This document shows, one piece after another, positions 1-6,877 of a DNA stretch of 9,203 nucleotides. The first letter of the stretch is position 1, and the number at the start of each line of letters is the position of its first letter. Both the position numbers and the translations under genes were made by a program. Below the pieces are notes generated by a model. The model made no database searches, was not told where the DNA came from, and was given only the letters and a program-made list of their open reading frames with translations. Location of the stretch: positions 1 to 9,203 of the forward strand of contig JANXPK010000474.1 of the NCBI GenBank assembly GCA_025357355.1, given 5' to 3'. This DNA is from Rhodobacterales bacterium. Its GTDB lineage: Bacteria; Pseudomonadota; Alphaproteobacteria; Rhodobacterales; Rhodobacteraceae.

Positions 1-63
1 TTCGGCGTCTTTCTTGTCCATGCTCCGCTTTCCGTCCAGTTCGAACAGATTTGCCACTGCCAT
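1..63 (-). CDS. recA: RecA recombinase, N-terminal fragment (cut by window edge)
   Basis: Only the first 21 codons are visible, reading MAVANLFELDGKRSMDKKDA then E; the rest lies left of the window. The ATG at 63-61 is preceded on the minus strand by AAGGGGACC, about 6-13 bases upstream, a usable ribosome binding site. Alphaproteobacterial RecA proteins start with a short variable leader and a Met-Asp-Lys segment just before the conserved core, and this fragment fits that pattern. Two context arguments support it: a LexA-box-like inverted repeat upstream (114-156), and a recA-x-cckA gene order that I recall from Rhodobacter capsulatus. RecA carries out homologous recombination and triggers LexA self-cleavage in the SOS response. 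No catalytic motif lies within these 21 residues, so the identity is an inference from leader and neighbourhood. Another protein with a similar N-terminus cannot be excluded. Confidence 0.62.
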   Translation of the reverse strand, partial: MAVANLFELDGKRSMDKKDAE

Positions 64-113
64 TTTTCAGGTCCCCTTATTCCATAGCCGCAGTCCAGCG
101 GCAATCACCGAGG

Positions 114-156
114 TGTTCTTGCTTTGTTTCCACACCTTGGGGGCAAAACAAGAACA
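114..156. promoter_or_regulatory. Imperfect inverted repeat with LexA-box-like half-sites upstream of recA
   Basis: The arms 114-126 (TGTTCTTGCTTTG) and 144-156 (CAAAACAAGAACA) pair at 12 of 13 positions around a 17-nt spacer. The alphaproteobacterial SOS box is a direct repeat, GTTC-N7-GTTC. The left arm gives GTTC-N7-GTTT (115-129), one mismatch in the eight defined bases. The right arm, read on the minus strand, gives GTTC-N7-GCCC, two mismatches. The element lies about 50-95 bp upstream of the probable recA start and about 100 bp upstream of the sulfotransferase start. LexA repression of recA is the simplest reading, but both boxes are imperfect and no binding has been shown. Confidence 0.45.
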
Positions 157-251
157 TTTCAATCAAATTCTTCGCAACCCAGCTTTTTCCCAGAACGATT
201 AAGGAATAGTTATCAGGGCAGGAAAATTCGTGAATGCGGTGGAGATTCTGC

Positions 252-842
252 ATGTTGGTGTTCTGGCGGCAGGGTCTGGTATTTCTTGCGACCCCGAAAA
301 CCGCCTCCACCTCGATCGAAACCGCGCTGAGCCCGCTGGCCGCCGTCGTGGTGATGCGGCCGCCGCAGCTCAAACACACCAATGCGCAAAAGTATCAGCG
401 TCAGGTGGCGCCTTTCTTGGGCGACCCCAAGGGCGAGACCTTTGTGACTACGGCGCTGATGCGCGAGCCAATCGACTGGCTGGGCAGCTGGTATCGTTAC
501 CGCCGCCGCGCTGACGAGGTACCAGAGAAATCGACCCGCGACCTCACCTTTGACGATTTCGTGCGCGCCTATTGTCAGCCAGCCCAGCCCGAATTCGCCA
601 AGGTCGGTGCGCAAGCCACCTTTCTGACCCCGCACGGATTTCGGCCAGTGGACTATATCTTTCGCTATGAACGGATGGAGCTTTTCGTGAAATTCCTTGA
701 AAAACGTCTTGGCACCACGATCAGTCTGCCGGTCAGCAATGTCTCACCAACCGAAGCCCTCTCCCTGTCGCCGCCCGTAAAGGCCCTGTTACAGCAGCAT
801 TGCGCCGCCGATTTCGCACTTTATGGCGGACTGGCTGACTGA
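252..842 (+). CDS. Small PAPS-dependent sulfotransferase family protein
   Basis: A 196-residue protein of the sulfotransferase fold, expected to transfer sulfate from PAPS to an unknown acceptor. The 5'-phosphosulfate-binding loop is at residues 13-21 (ATPKTASTS), directly after the first beta strand, and residues 69-84 (LMREPIDWLGSWYRYR) match the 3'-phosphate-binding R-x-P-x-D-x3-S pattern with Arg71 and Ser79. The C-terminus (DFALYG) is also typical of bacterial family members. I chose the ATG at 252 because GGAG at 241-244 sits 7 bases upstream and because the start then falls just before the first strand; an in-frame ATG at 234 would add six residues and has no clear binding site. The protein is short for the family (often 200-300 aa) and lacks a signal peptide, so it is probably cytoplasmic. 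It ends 2 bp from the end of cckA on the other strand. The substrate cannot be told. Confidence 0.85.
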   Translation: MLVFWRQGLVFLATPKTASTSIETALSPLAAVVVMRPPQLKHTNAQKYQRQVAPFLGDPKGETFVTTALMREPIDWLGSWYRYRRRADEVPEKSTRDLTFDDFVRAYCQPAQPEFAKVGAQATFLTPHGFRPVDYIFRYERMELFVKFLEKRLGTTISLPVSNVSPTEALSLSPPVKALLQQHCAADFALYGGLAD

Positions 843-844
843 CT

Positions 845-3181
845 TCAGTGCATCTGGCCCTGAACCGTCGCCGTCAGGTCGTTGAGTGAGAACGGCTTGG
901 GCAGGAAGACCGAATTCGGGATCCGTGCTTGGTTTTCGGACAGCGCCTCCTCGGCATAGCCCGACACGAAGATCACCTTGACATTCGGGCGGTCTTGCAG
1001 CGCGCGTTTGACCCAGCTTGGTCCGTCCATTCCGGGCATGACGACGTCAGTCACAAAGACATCGACCGTCAGGTTCGGGTCATCCAGTGTTTTCAGCGCC
1101 TCTTCGGCATTCTCGGCCTCCAGCACGGTGTAGCCGCGCAACCGCAGCGCCCGGCTGGCAAAGGCCCGCACCGGCGCCTCGTCTTCCACCAGCAAGACCA
1201 CCCCTTCGCCCTGCTTGACCACGATCTTGCGGGCGGCAACGGGTGCGCTCTCGGCCTCGATTGGGCCGTCATGGATCGGGAAGTATAGCTGGAACACGGT
1301 GCCGACACCCACGGTCGAATCGACAAAGATGAAGCCGCCTGACTGTTTCATGATGCCGTAGGCGGTTGAAAGCCCAAGACCTGTGCCCTCGCCCACCTTT
1401 TTGGTGGTAAAGAACGGCTCGAAAATCTTGGACAATTGGTCTTCGGGGATGCCCTTGCCAGTGTCGCTGACCCGGATCAGGGCGTAATCGCCTGCCGGCA
1501 CCGTGGCGCGGTCGCGTATCATCGGCTGCGGCAACGAAACCGCCTCCGAATCGATGTGGATCGTGCCCCCCTCCGGCATGGCGTCGCGAGCATTCACCAC
1601 CAGGTTCATCAGGACCTGCTCCAGCTGTCGGCGGTCCGCCCGGATCGCGCCAAGGCCGCTCGCATGCGACAGTTGCAGACGCACCCGTTCGCCCACCAGC
1701 CGGTTCAACAGATGTGCCAGGTCCGACAGCACATCCTGCAGCTCCAGCCGCTCGGGCTTCAGTGTTTGCTTGCGGGAAAACGCAAGCAATTGCCCGACCA
1801 AAGCGGCGGCGCGGTTGGCGTTCTGGTGGATTTGCACCAGGTCAGCATAGTCGGGGTGCTCGCGTTCGTGGCGCAGCAGCAGCAGGTCGCAATGCCCCGA
1901 AATCGCGGTCAAGAGGTTGTTGAAATCGTGCGCCACACCACCCGCGAGCTGACCGATTGCCTGCATCTTCTGGCTTTGCACGAACTGCGCTTCAAGCGTC
2001 TTGAGTGCTGTCGCATCCTGCAGTACGGCCAGAATTCCAGGCCGTCCCTGTTCGACGATGCGACGCAGCGTCACTTGCAGGAACACCTCACCTTCCAGAA
2101 GCCGCGCCCGCAGCACCTCAGACCGGCTTGGGCTGCGCTCGCTGGCGATGTCGTCAAGCCAGTCGGCCACAGGTCGGCCAAGCCCTTCAAACAGGGCATG
2201 AAACATCTCGCTCTGCCCAGGTTCGAGTTTCAGCATCGCGCGCGCAGCAGCATTGGCCGTGATCAGCGTGCCATCGCCGGCGAATTTTGCCAGCGGCACC
2301 GGCACATGTTCGAAATCCGCCATCGCGGTCGCTGGAACCGCATTCTGCGCCACCGGCAACAAATAGATCTCACGCCGCTCGCCGGGCCCTTCAATCTCGG
2401 CCAGAACCGCCCGCACCGGTCCTTCGGCTGTCGACACTTCGACCTCTTCGCCGGAATGCAGCACTGGCGAGGTGAAGATGCGGTCCAGACGTTTGGGCCG
2501 ACCGCCCAGAAGCCGTCGCATCGCCTCGTTGGTGAAAAGCACGACGCCCGCCTTGTTCGCGGTCAGCATGGGCAGACTGAGGTTTTCGGCGCCGCGTCCG
2601 GTCGATCCGCGATCCTGAAACTCTTCCAGCCGCCACAAGAAACGATCGTCGGCGATGCGGTGCACGGCCAACCTGGTATGTCCGCGCCGCGTCACCACAT
2701 CTTCGCGACCGTGCCCGGCATGAACGGCGCGGTTTTGCAGCCGGTACAGCACCGATGAAGGCGAGGCGAAGTGCTGGTTGAGCGCCGAGACCAGCGCCGT
2801 TCCGGCATCGGCCTTGAACCGAACAAGCGCCGTTTCGTTCTGATACAGGATCTGGCCATGCTTGTCGGTCAGATAGCACGGCGCCGCGTCATTGCCGACC
2901 AGCCCGGTCAATTCTTTCAGCCGCCGCGCTTCCCCACGCATTGCAAGGCGGGCGCGAAGCTTCAGGCCGAGTACCAGAAAAACCATGGTCATCGCGGCAA
3001 TGGCCGCACCAAAACGGGTCACCAGATCATGCGACATCACGGCAACTGTGGCCGCAGCCAGCGAGACAGCCCACAGCAGCAAGACCGGCGCCAGATTCTG
3101 CCGCCTGCCCACAATGGCCGAACTCAACCCCGCCATGGAAATGGCCACTGCTGTCCCCTTCGGATTCGCCGTCTGCACCAT
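845..3181 (-). CDS. cckA: Hybrid sensor histidine kinase CckA
   Basis: Membrane-bound hybrid kinase/phosphatase at the head of the CckA-ChpT-CtrA phosphorelay, which controls cell cycle, motility and, in Rhodobacter, gene transfer agent production. The 778-residue product has two membrane helices (about 31-49 and 55-73), PAS-like sensing segments (about 100-190, 200-280 and 285-395), a dimerisation/H-box helix with His418 in GGVAHDFNN, and a full ATPase domain: N box with Asn526/Asn530, G1 DTGKG at 573-577, F box FEPFFTTK at 587-594, G2 GEGTGLGLS from 597. A C-terminal receiver has acidic residues at 666-668, phospho-acceptor Asp712 (TDVVMPG), Ser740 and Lys762. This order is the CckA layout. 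The ATG at 3181 has only a weak ribosome site. An in-frame GTG at 3148 has AAGGGG 6 bases upstream (3155-3160) and may be the true start (767 aa). A CtrA box lies at 3197-3211. Confidence 0.93.
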   Translation of the reverse strand: MVQTANPKGTAVAISMAGLSSAIVGRRQNLAPVLLLWAVSLAAATVAVMSHDLVTRFGAAIAAMTMVFLVLGLKLRARLAMRGEARRLKELTGLVGNDAAPCYLTDKHGQILYQNETALVRFKADAGTALVSALNQHFASPSSVLYRLQNRAVHAGHGREDVVTRRGHTRLAVHRIADDRFLWRLEEFQDRGSTGRGAENLSLPMLTANKAGVVLFTNEAMRRLLGGRPKRLDRIFTSPVLHSGEEVEVSTAEGPVRAVLAEIEGPGERREIYLLPVAQNAVPATAMADFEHVPVPLAKFAGDGTLITANAAARAMLKLEPGQSEMFHALFEGLGRPVADWLDDIASERSPSRSEVLRARLLEGEVFLQVTLRRIVEQGRPGILAVLQDATALKTLEAQFVQSQKMQAIGQLAGGVAHDFNNLLTAISGHCDLLLLRHEREHPDYADLVQIHQNANRAAALVGQLLAFSRKQTLKPERLELQDVLSDLAHLLNRLVGERVRLQLSHASGLGAIRADRRQLEQVLMNLVVNARDAMPEGGTIHIDSEAVSLPQPMIRDRATVPAGDYALIRVSDTGKGIPEDQLSKIFEPFFTTKKVGEGTGLGLSTAYGIMKQSGGFIFVDSTVGVGTVFQLYFPIHDGPIEAESAPVAARKIVVKQGEGVVLLVEDEAPVRAFASRALRLRGYTVLEAENAEEALKTLDDPNLTVDVFVTDVVMPGMDGPSWVKRALQDRPNVKVIFVSGYAEEALSENQARIPNSVFLPKPFSLNDLTATVQGQMH

Positions 3182-3196
3182 AGCGCCGCGAAAACC

Positions 3197-3212
3197 TTAA
3201 CCAGGCATTAAC
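3197..3212 (-). promoter_or_regulatory. CtrA-binding box upstream of cckA (TTAA-N7-TTAAC)
   Basis: The plus strand reads TTAACCAGGCATTAAC: TTAA at 3197-3200, seven bases, then TTAAC at 3208-3212. This is an exact match to the full CtrA consensus TTAA-N7-TTAAC established in Caulobacter. It lies 15 bp upstream of the annotated cckA ATG, or 48 bp upstream of the better-spaced GTG at 3148, within the 69-bp gap after the RNA methyltransferase gene. If the GTG is the real start, the box is at a suitable distance to cover the -35 region of a cckA promoter. That would make a feedback loop from CtrA onto its own kinase. The match is direct; the function is inferred. Confidence 0.62.
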
Positions 3213-3250
3213 CGGAGGGCAAAAGGCGGGCAAAAAATGCACAAAACCCG

Positions 3251-4420
3251 TCAAGGTTGTGTAGGCATAGATCCTTGTCGCGTCAACTGCGCGACAAAAA
3301 AGCCATCGCCGCCCAGCAATGGGCTGAACCGCTGCGCGCTCTCCTGGCGCCAATCCGGATGGCGGTCCAGAAATGCCGCAACCTGCGCCTCATTCTCGTC
3401 GGCCAGCAGCGAACAAGTTGCATAGGCCAGACATCCCGCAGGTCCGGTCAAACCCGCACATTCGTTCAGAATCGCCGCCTGCACCGGCAGTAATTCCGCC
3501 AACCTCGCCTCGGTCAGCGCCCATTTGCCTTGCGGATCACGCCGCCACGAGCCAGAGCCGGAACAAGGGACATCTGCGAGGATCAGATCGTAAATATCGG
3601 ATTTCGCAAAGCTTTGCACGATCCTTACCCTCGCTCCGGCCCGCGTCGCGCGTGTTGGCAAATCAACCAGCCGGTGTGGGTTCAGGTCATGGGCATCCGG
3701 CTCCACTCCGCGCGCCGCCAAAGCCAGGGTCTTGCCGCCGCCGCCCGCACAATAGTCCAGCACTCTCATCCCCGCTCGAACCGACAGCGCCGCAATCACT
3801 GCCTGCGACGACGCGTCCTGCAACTCGACCAGACCGGAAAGATAGGCCGCCGCCCTTTGGATTTTCCGTTCATTTCCAGTTACTTCCAGCGCTGTGTTCA
3901 CGAAAGGTACGGCGCGGGTCTGAATGCCTTCCGCAGCCAGGGCATCGGCGGCCTCAGGCAATGTACCCCGTGCCAGATTGACCCGCAAAAACACCGGCGC
4001 ACGGTGGCGCAGCGCTGCCATCACTCCCGCAAAATCTTCCCCCAGACTTACTTGCAACCGGGGTGCCAGCCAGTCCGGCACATCAAGCGCTGCGTTGCCC
4101 TCGGGCGCACGCCCCTTTTCGGCATCACTGATCGGCGGCGGCGCATGACCTTGGCCGGTGAATAGCAACGCCGGATCAAGCCCCGCCGCCCGTACTCCGC
4201 CCAAGATCAACCCGCGCCCGCTTTCCGACCCGCCCAAAGCCGCAAACGACCGGCGACAGCGCAGGGCATCAAAGACCAGATCGCGGATCGCACGGCGGTC
4301 ACCAGACCCCGCAAAACGGTTTGCCCGGCCCCAATTGGTCAGGCTCTGCTCAACCGGTCCCCCGGCCAGAATCCGGTCCAGCACTTCAATGGCTGCAGAC
4401 AGGTGCGCTGCGGGTGTCAT
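3251..4420 (-). CDS. RsmB/NOP-family RNA (cytosine-5) methyltransferase
   Basis: A 389-residue SAM-dependent methyltransferase expected to form 5-methylcytosine in RNA, probably 16S rRNA. The N-terminal ~60 residues (GSGDRRAIRDLVFDALR at 38-54) resemble the helical NusB-like region found before the catalytic domain in RsmB proteins. SAM motif I is LDYCAGGGGKT (221-231), followed by acidic HDLN (244-247). The two cysteines typical of m5C enzymes are present: Cys286 in motif IV (DVPCSGSG) and Cys336 in motif VI (YATCSLL). All are intact, so the enzyme should be active. It is somewhat shorter than E. coli RsmB (429 aa), and Rhodobacteraceae carry several paralogues, so I do not assign a symbol. 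No strong ribosome binding site is seen before the ATG; the stop codon of the preceding SDR gene lies 31 bp upstream, so translational coupling or shared transcription is likely. Confidence 0.9.
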   Translation of the reverse strand: MTPAAHLSAAIEVLDRILAGGPVEQSLTNWGRANRFAGSGDRRAIRDLVFDALRCRRSFAALGGSESGRGLILGGVRAAGLDPALLFTGQGHAPPPISDAEKGRAPEGNAALDVPDWLAPRLQVSLGEDFAGVMAALRHRAPVFLRVNLARGTLPEAADALAAEGIQTRAVPFVNTALEVTGNERKIQRAAAYLSGLVELQDASSQAVIAALSVRAGMRVLDYCAGGGGKTLALAARGVEPDAHDLNPHRLVDLPTRATRAGARVRIVQSFAKSDIYDLILADVPCSGSGSWRRDPQGKWALTEARLAELLPVQAAILNECAGLTGPAGCLAYATCSLLADENEAQVAAFLDRHPDWRQESAQRFSPLLGGDGFFVAQLTRQGSMPTQP

Positions 4421-4451
4421 CGCCCAGGTACACCGCGCAAGGCCATGAAAC

Positions 4452-5195
4452 TCAGCCCTTTTTCTCTTGCAAGATATTGCCGCCGTCGACGACGATGGTG
4501 GCGCCGTTGATATAGGACGCTCTGTCCGAGGCCAGAAACACTACAGGTGCTGCCATCTCGTCAGCACGCCCGGCACGGCCCATGGGCGAGGCCAGTGCTG
4601 GTCCCATCTCATCAGCTTCGGTGCCTTCGGTCGCAACCCAACCCGGCGCCACGATGTTTACCGTCACCCCGGTCCGGGCCACCTCCAGCGCCAGCGCATG
4701 GGTGAACCCAACAATCGCCGCCTTGGCCGCGCCGTAAGCGGTCGAGCCCGCGATGGCGACGATCGGCCCGGTGACCGAGCCGATCTGGATGATGCGCCCC
4801 CATCCCTTGTCGATCATGCCGGGCAGGAAGGCGCGGGTAACCAGGCGCGTGGGGGTAAAGGTGGTGGCAAAGCCGTCCTGCCAGTCGGCCTCTGCCATGC
4901 TGAGAAACACATCGCCCTTCGCGGGTTTGGTGACTGAGGTCATGCCCGCGTTGTTCACCAGCACGTCGACGGGGCCAACCTCGGCGCAAAGCCGGGCGAC
5001 CTGATCAGGGTCAGTCAGATCACCAAGATGCGCCGTGACCACAAAACCCATCGCCTGCAATTCGGCCTGACGCTGAAAAATCCGGTCGGTGGTTGATGCG
5101 ATGGCGAGCGCGTGCCCCGCCTGACCCAGGGCATGGGCACAGGCAAACCCGATGCCCCGGGCAGAGCCTGCGCCGGTGATCAGAGCGCGCCTCAT
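4452..5195 (-). CDS. SDR-family NAD(P)-dependent oxidoreductase
   Basis: A 247-residue classical short-chain dehydrogenase/reductase, a cytoplasmic Rossmann enzyme that interconverts an alcohol and a carbonyl. Visible motifs: cofactor loop TGAGSARGIG (7-16), adenine-contact Asp59 (GDLTD), NNAG (81-84), catalytic Ser140, Tyr154 and Lys158 (STAYGAAKAA), and PGW (184-186) after the sixth strand. The C-terminal INGATIVVDGG is typical of the FabG-like branch. The STTDR segment (34-38) after strand 2, without an acidic residue at its end, suggests NADP(H). The position that normally holds the fourth catalytic residue, an Asn within a VNLTG-like stretch, appears to be Thr112 (ATTFT), which is unusual. 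The substrate is unknown. The gene sits 84 bp after guaB and 31 bp before the RNA methyltransferase gene, in the same direction. No strong ribosome binding site precedes the ATG. Confidence 0.9.
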   Translation of the reverse strand: MRRALITGAGSARGIGFACAHALGQAGHALAIASTTDRIFQRQAELQAMGFVVTAHLGDLTDPDQVARLCAEVGPVDVLVNNAGMTSVTKPAKGDVFLSMAEADWQDGFATTFTPTRLVTRAFLPGMIDKGWGRIIQIGSVTGPIVAIAGSTAYGAAKAAIVGFTHALALEVARTGVTVNIVAPGWVATEGTEADEMGPALASPMGRAGRADEMAAPVVFLASDRASYINGATIVVDGGNILQEKKG

Positions 5196-5237
5196 GCGCT
5201 TATCGTGAACAACGGGTTAATTTTTCGAAACCAACCC

Positions 5238-5260
5238 ATTGAAAACACGCACATTTCAAT
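5238..5260. repeat. Inverted repeat in the guaB-SDR gap
   Basis: ATTGAAA (5238-5244) and TTTCAAT (5254-5260) form a perfect 7-bp inverted repeat around a 9-nt spacer, in the 84 bp between guaB and the SDR gene. The stem is AT-rich and no T-run follows on the minus strand, so it does not look like an efficient terminator. It could be an operator for the SDR gene or chance. Confidence 0.25.
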
Positions 5261-5279
5261 TCTGCCCAGATCCGGACGC

Positions 5280-6731
5280 TCAGGACCCGACCCGATAGTT
5301 CGGGCTTTCCCGCGTGATTTGAACGTCATGGACATGACTTTCCTTGAGGCCGGCGTTGGTGATCCGGACAAACTGGCAGTTTTCCCGCATCTGGGCAATC
5401 GTGCGGTTGCCGGTATAGCCCATCGCGGCGCGCAGGCCCCCCACCATCTGATGGATCACCGCCGCTGCCGAGCCTTTGTAGGGCACCTGCCCCTCGATCC
5501 CTTCGGGCACCAGCTTGTCGCTGGCCGCGTCCTTCTGGAAATACCGATCGGCAGACCCGCGCGCCATGGCGCCCAGCGAGCCCATGCCGCGATAGGCCTT
5601 GAAGCTGCGGCCCTGCCACAGGATGACCTCACCCGGCGCCTCATCAGTGCCCGCAATCGCCGAACCGACCATCGCGCAAGAGGCTCCCGCCGCAATCGCC
5701 TTGGCGAAGTCGCCGGAATACTTGATACCGCCGTCGGCAATGACCGGCACGCCCCCCGCCGCCCCTGCTGCGTCCATGATCGCCGTCAACTGCGGTACAC
5801 CTACGCCCGCCACGATTCGCGTCGTGCAGATCGACCCCGGCCCGATGCCGACCTTGACCGCATCCGCCCCCGCCCCGATCAAGGCACGCGTCGCCTCGGC
5901 AGTCGCCACGTTGCCTGCCACGACCTGCACGGCGTTCGATAGCCGCTTGATCCGCTCCACCGCCCGCGCGACCCCCTCGGAATGGCCATGCGCGGTGTCG
6001 ATGACCACCAGATCCACGCCTGCATCAATCAGGGCTTGCGAGCGGTCGAACCCGGCATCGCCGACAGTTGTCGCGGCCGCAACCCGCAGTCGGCCCATAT
6101 CGTCCTTGCAGGCATGGGGGTTCAGCACCGATTGCTCGGTGTCCTTCAGCGTCAGCAACCCGGTCAGCTTGCCCGCGCCATCGGTCACCAGCAGCTTTTC
6201 GATCCGCCGCGCCTTCATCAGACTGATCGCCGCCTCGCGATCCACCGGTTCGCGCAACAGCGCCAGATTCTCCGATGTCATCATCACCCGCACCGGCGTC
6301 TTGTCGTCGCTGGCAAAGCGCATATCGCGGTTGGTGACGATGCCCAGCACGCGACCCTTGTCGTCCACCACCGGAAACCCGGTGATATTGTACCGTTCCA
6401 TCAACAGCTTGGCGTCGGCGAGGGTCTGATCCGGGGTCAGCGTGATCGGATGATAGACCACACCGCTTTCGAACCGCTTGACCCGGCTGACCTCGCGCGC
6501 TTGCGCCAGCACGTCCAGATTGCGGTGAATGACCCCGATGCCACCCGCCTGCGCCATGGCGATGGCCATCCGCGCCTCGGTCACGGTGTCCATCGCCGAG
6601 GACAACAGCGGGATATTCATCCGGATCGACCTGGTGACAAAGGTTGCGGTGTCGGCCTCGGCCGGCAGGACCGAACTGGCGGCCGGAACCAGAAGAACGT
6701 CGTCGAAGGTGAACGCCTCGCGAATCTCCAT
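5280..6731 (-). CDS. guaB: Inosine-5'-monophosphate dehydrogenase
   Basis: Oxidises IMP to XMP with NAD+, the committed step of guanine nucleotide synthesis, in the cytoplasm as a tetramer or octamer. The product is 483 residues, normal for the family. A TIM-barrel catalytic domain (starting EAFTFDDVLLVP, with SSAMDTVTE at 44-52) is split by a CBS pair (about 90-205). The active-site loop GIGPGSICTTR (296-305) holds the nucleophile Cys302. ADGGIKYSGD (332-341), GTDEAPGE (361-368) and the flap Arg-Tyr at 396-397 are all present. I chose the ATG at 6731, not an in-frame start at 6788, because TTGGAGG lies about 5 bases upstream and the protein then begins at the usual family N-terminus. It is first of four minus-strand genes ending with cckA and is divergent from the amidotransferase remnant. 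I see no riboswitch and only weak promoter-like hexamers in the 146-bp divergent gap. Confidence 0.97.
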   Translation of the reverse strand: MEIREAFTFDDVLLVPAASSVLPAEADTATFVTRSIRMNIPLLSSAMDTVTEARMAIAMAQAGGIGVIHRNLDVLAQAREVSRVKRFESGVVYHPITLTPDQTLADAKLLMERYNITGFPVVDDKGRVLGIVTNRDMRFASDDKTPVRVMMTSENLALLREPVDREAAISLMKARRIEKLLVTDGAGKLTGLLTLKDTEQSVLNPHACKDDMGRLRVAAATTVGDAGFDRSQALIDAGVDLVVIDTAHGHSEGVARAVERIKRLSNAVQVVAGNVATAEATRALIGAGADAVKVGIGPGSICTTRIVAGVGVPQLTAIMDAAGAAGGVPVIADGGIKYSGDFAKAIAAGASCAMVGSAIAGTDEAPGEVILWQGRSFKAYRGMGSLGAMARGSADRYFQKDAASDKLVPEGIEGQVPYKGSAAAVIHQMVGGLRAAMGYTGNRTIAQMRENCQFVRITNAGLKESHVHDVQITRESPNYRVGS

Positions 6732-6877
6732 TAAAGCCTCCAATGCTGTGGGCGGGAGTGTTCGTTTGACGGGTCCCTGTTGCACCAAAGCAGGGGCTTG
6801 GCAAGGGCGAAAACGCTGTATCTTGCGGTTCGGGCGACCTCAGGCCAAAGTGGCGTGGATTTGTGGCAGGAGAAAAC

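Noticed and set aside
1436..2758. A 440-codon open frame on the plus strand, antisense to cckA
   Set aside because: It is a GC-bias shadow of the conserved cckA frame: the translation has no domain and is full of His, Gln and Arg, and the other strand encodes clear kinase motifs.
3182..3400. LexA box upstream of cckA, expected from what I recall of Rhodobacter capsulatus
   Set aside because: No GTTC-N7-GTTC or GAAC-N7-GAAC match, even with one mismatch, stood out when I read this interval.
5231..5240. CCAACCCATT repeated at 7381-7390
   Set aside because: A single shared 10-mer in two unrelated gaps with no common flank; probably chance.
5982..6734. A 250-codon open frame on the plus strand, antisense to guaB
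   Set aside because: guaB is unmistakable on the opposite strand, and this frame has no recognisable family or good ribosome site.
6774..6796. CCCTG/CAGGG hairpin in the guaB leader as a riboswitch or attenuator
   Set aside because: Short stem, no known purine riboswitch core, and no terminator-like T-run.
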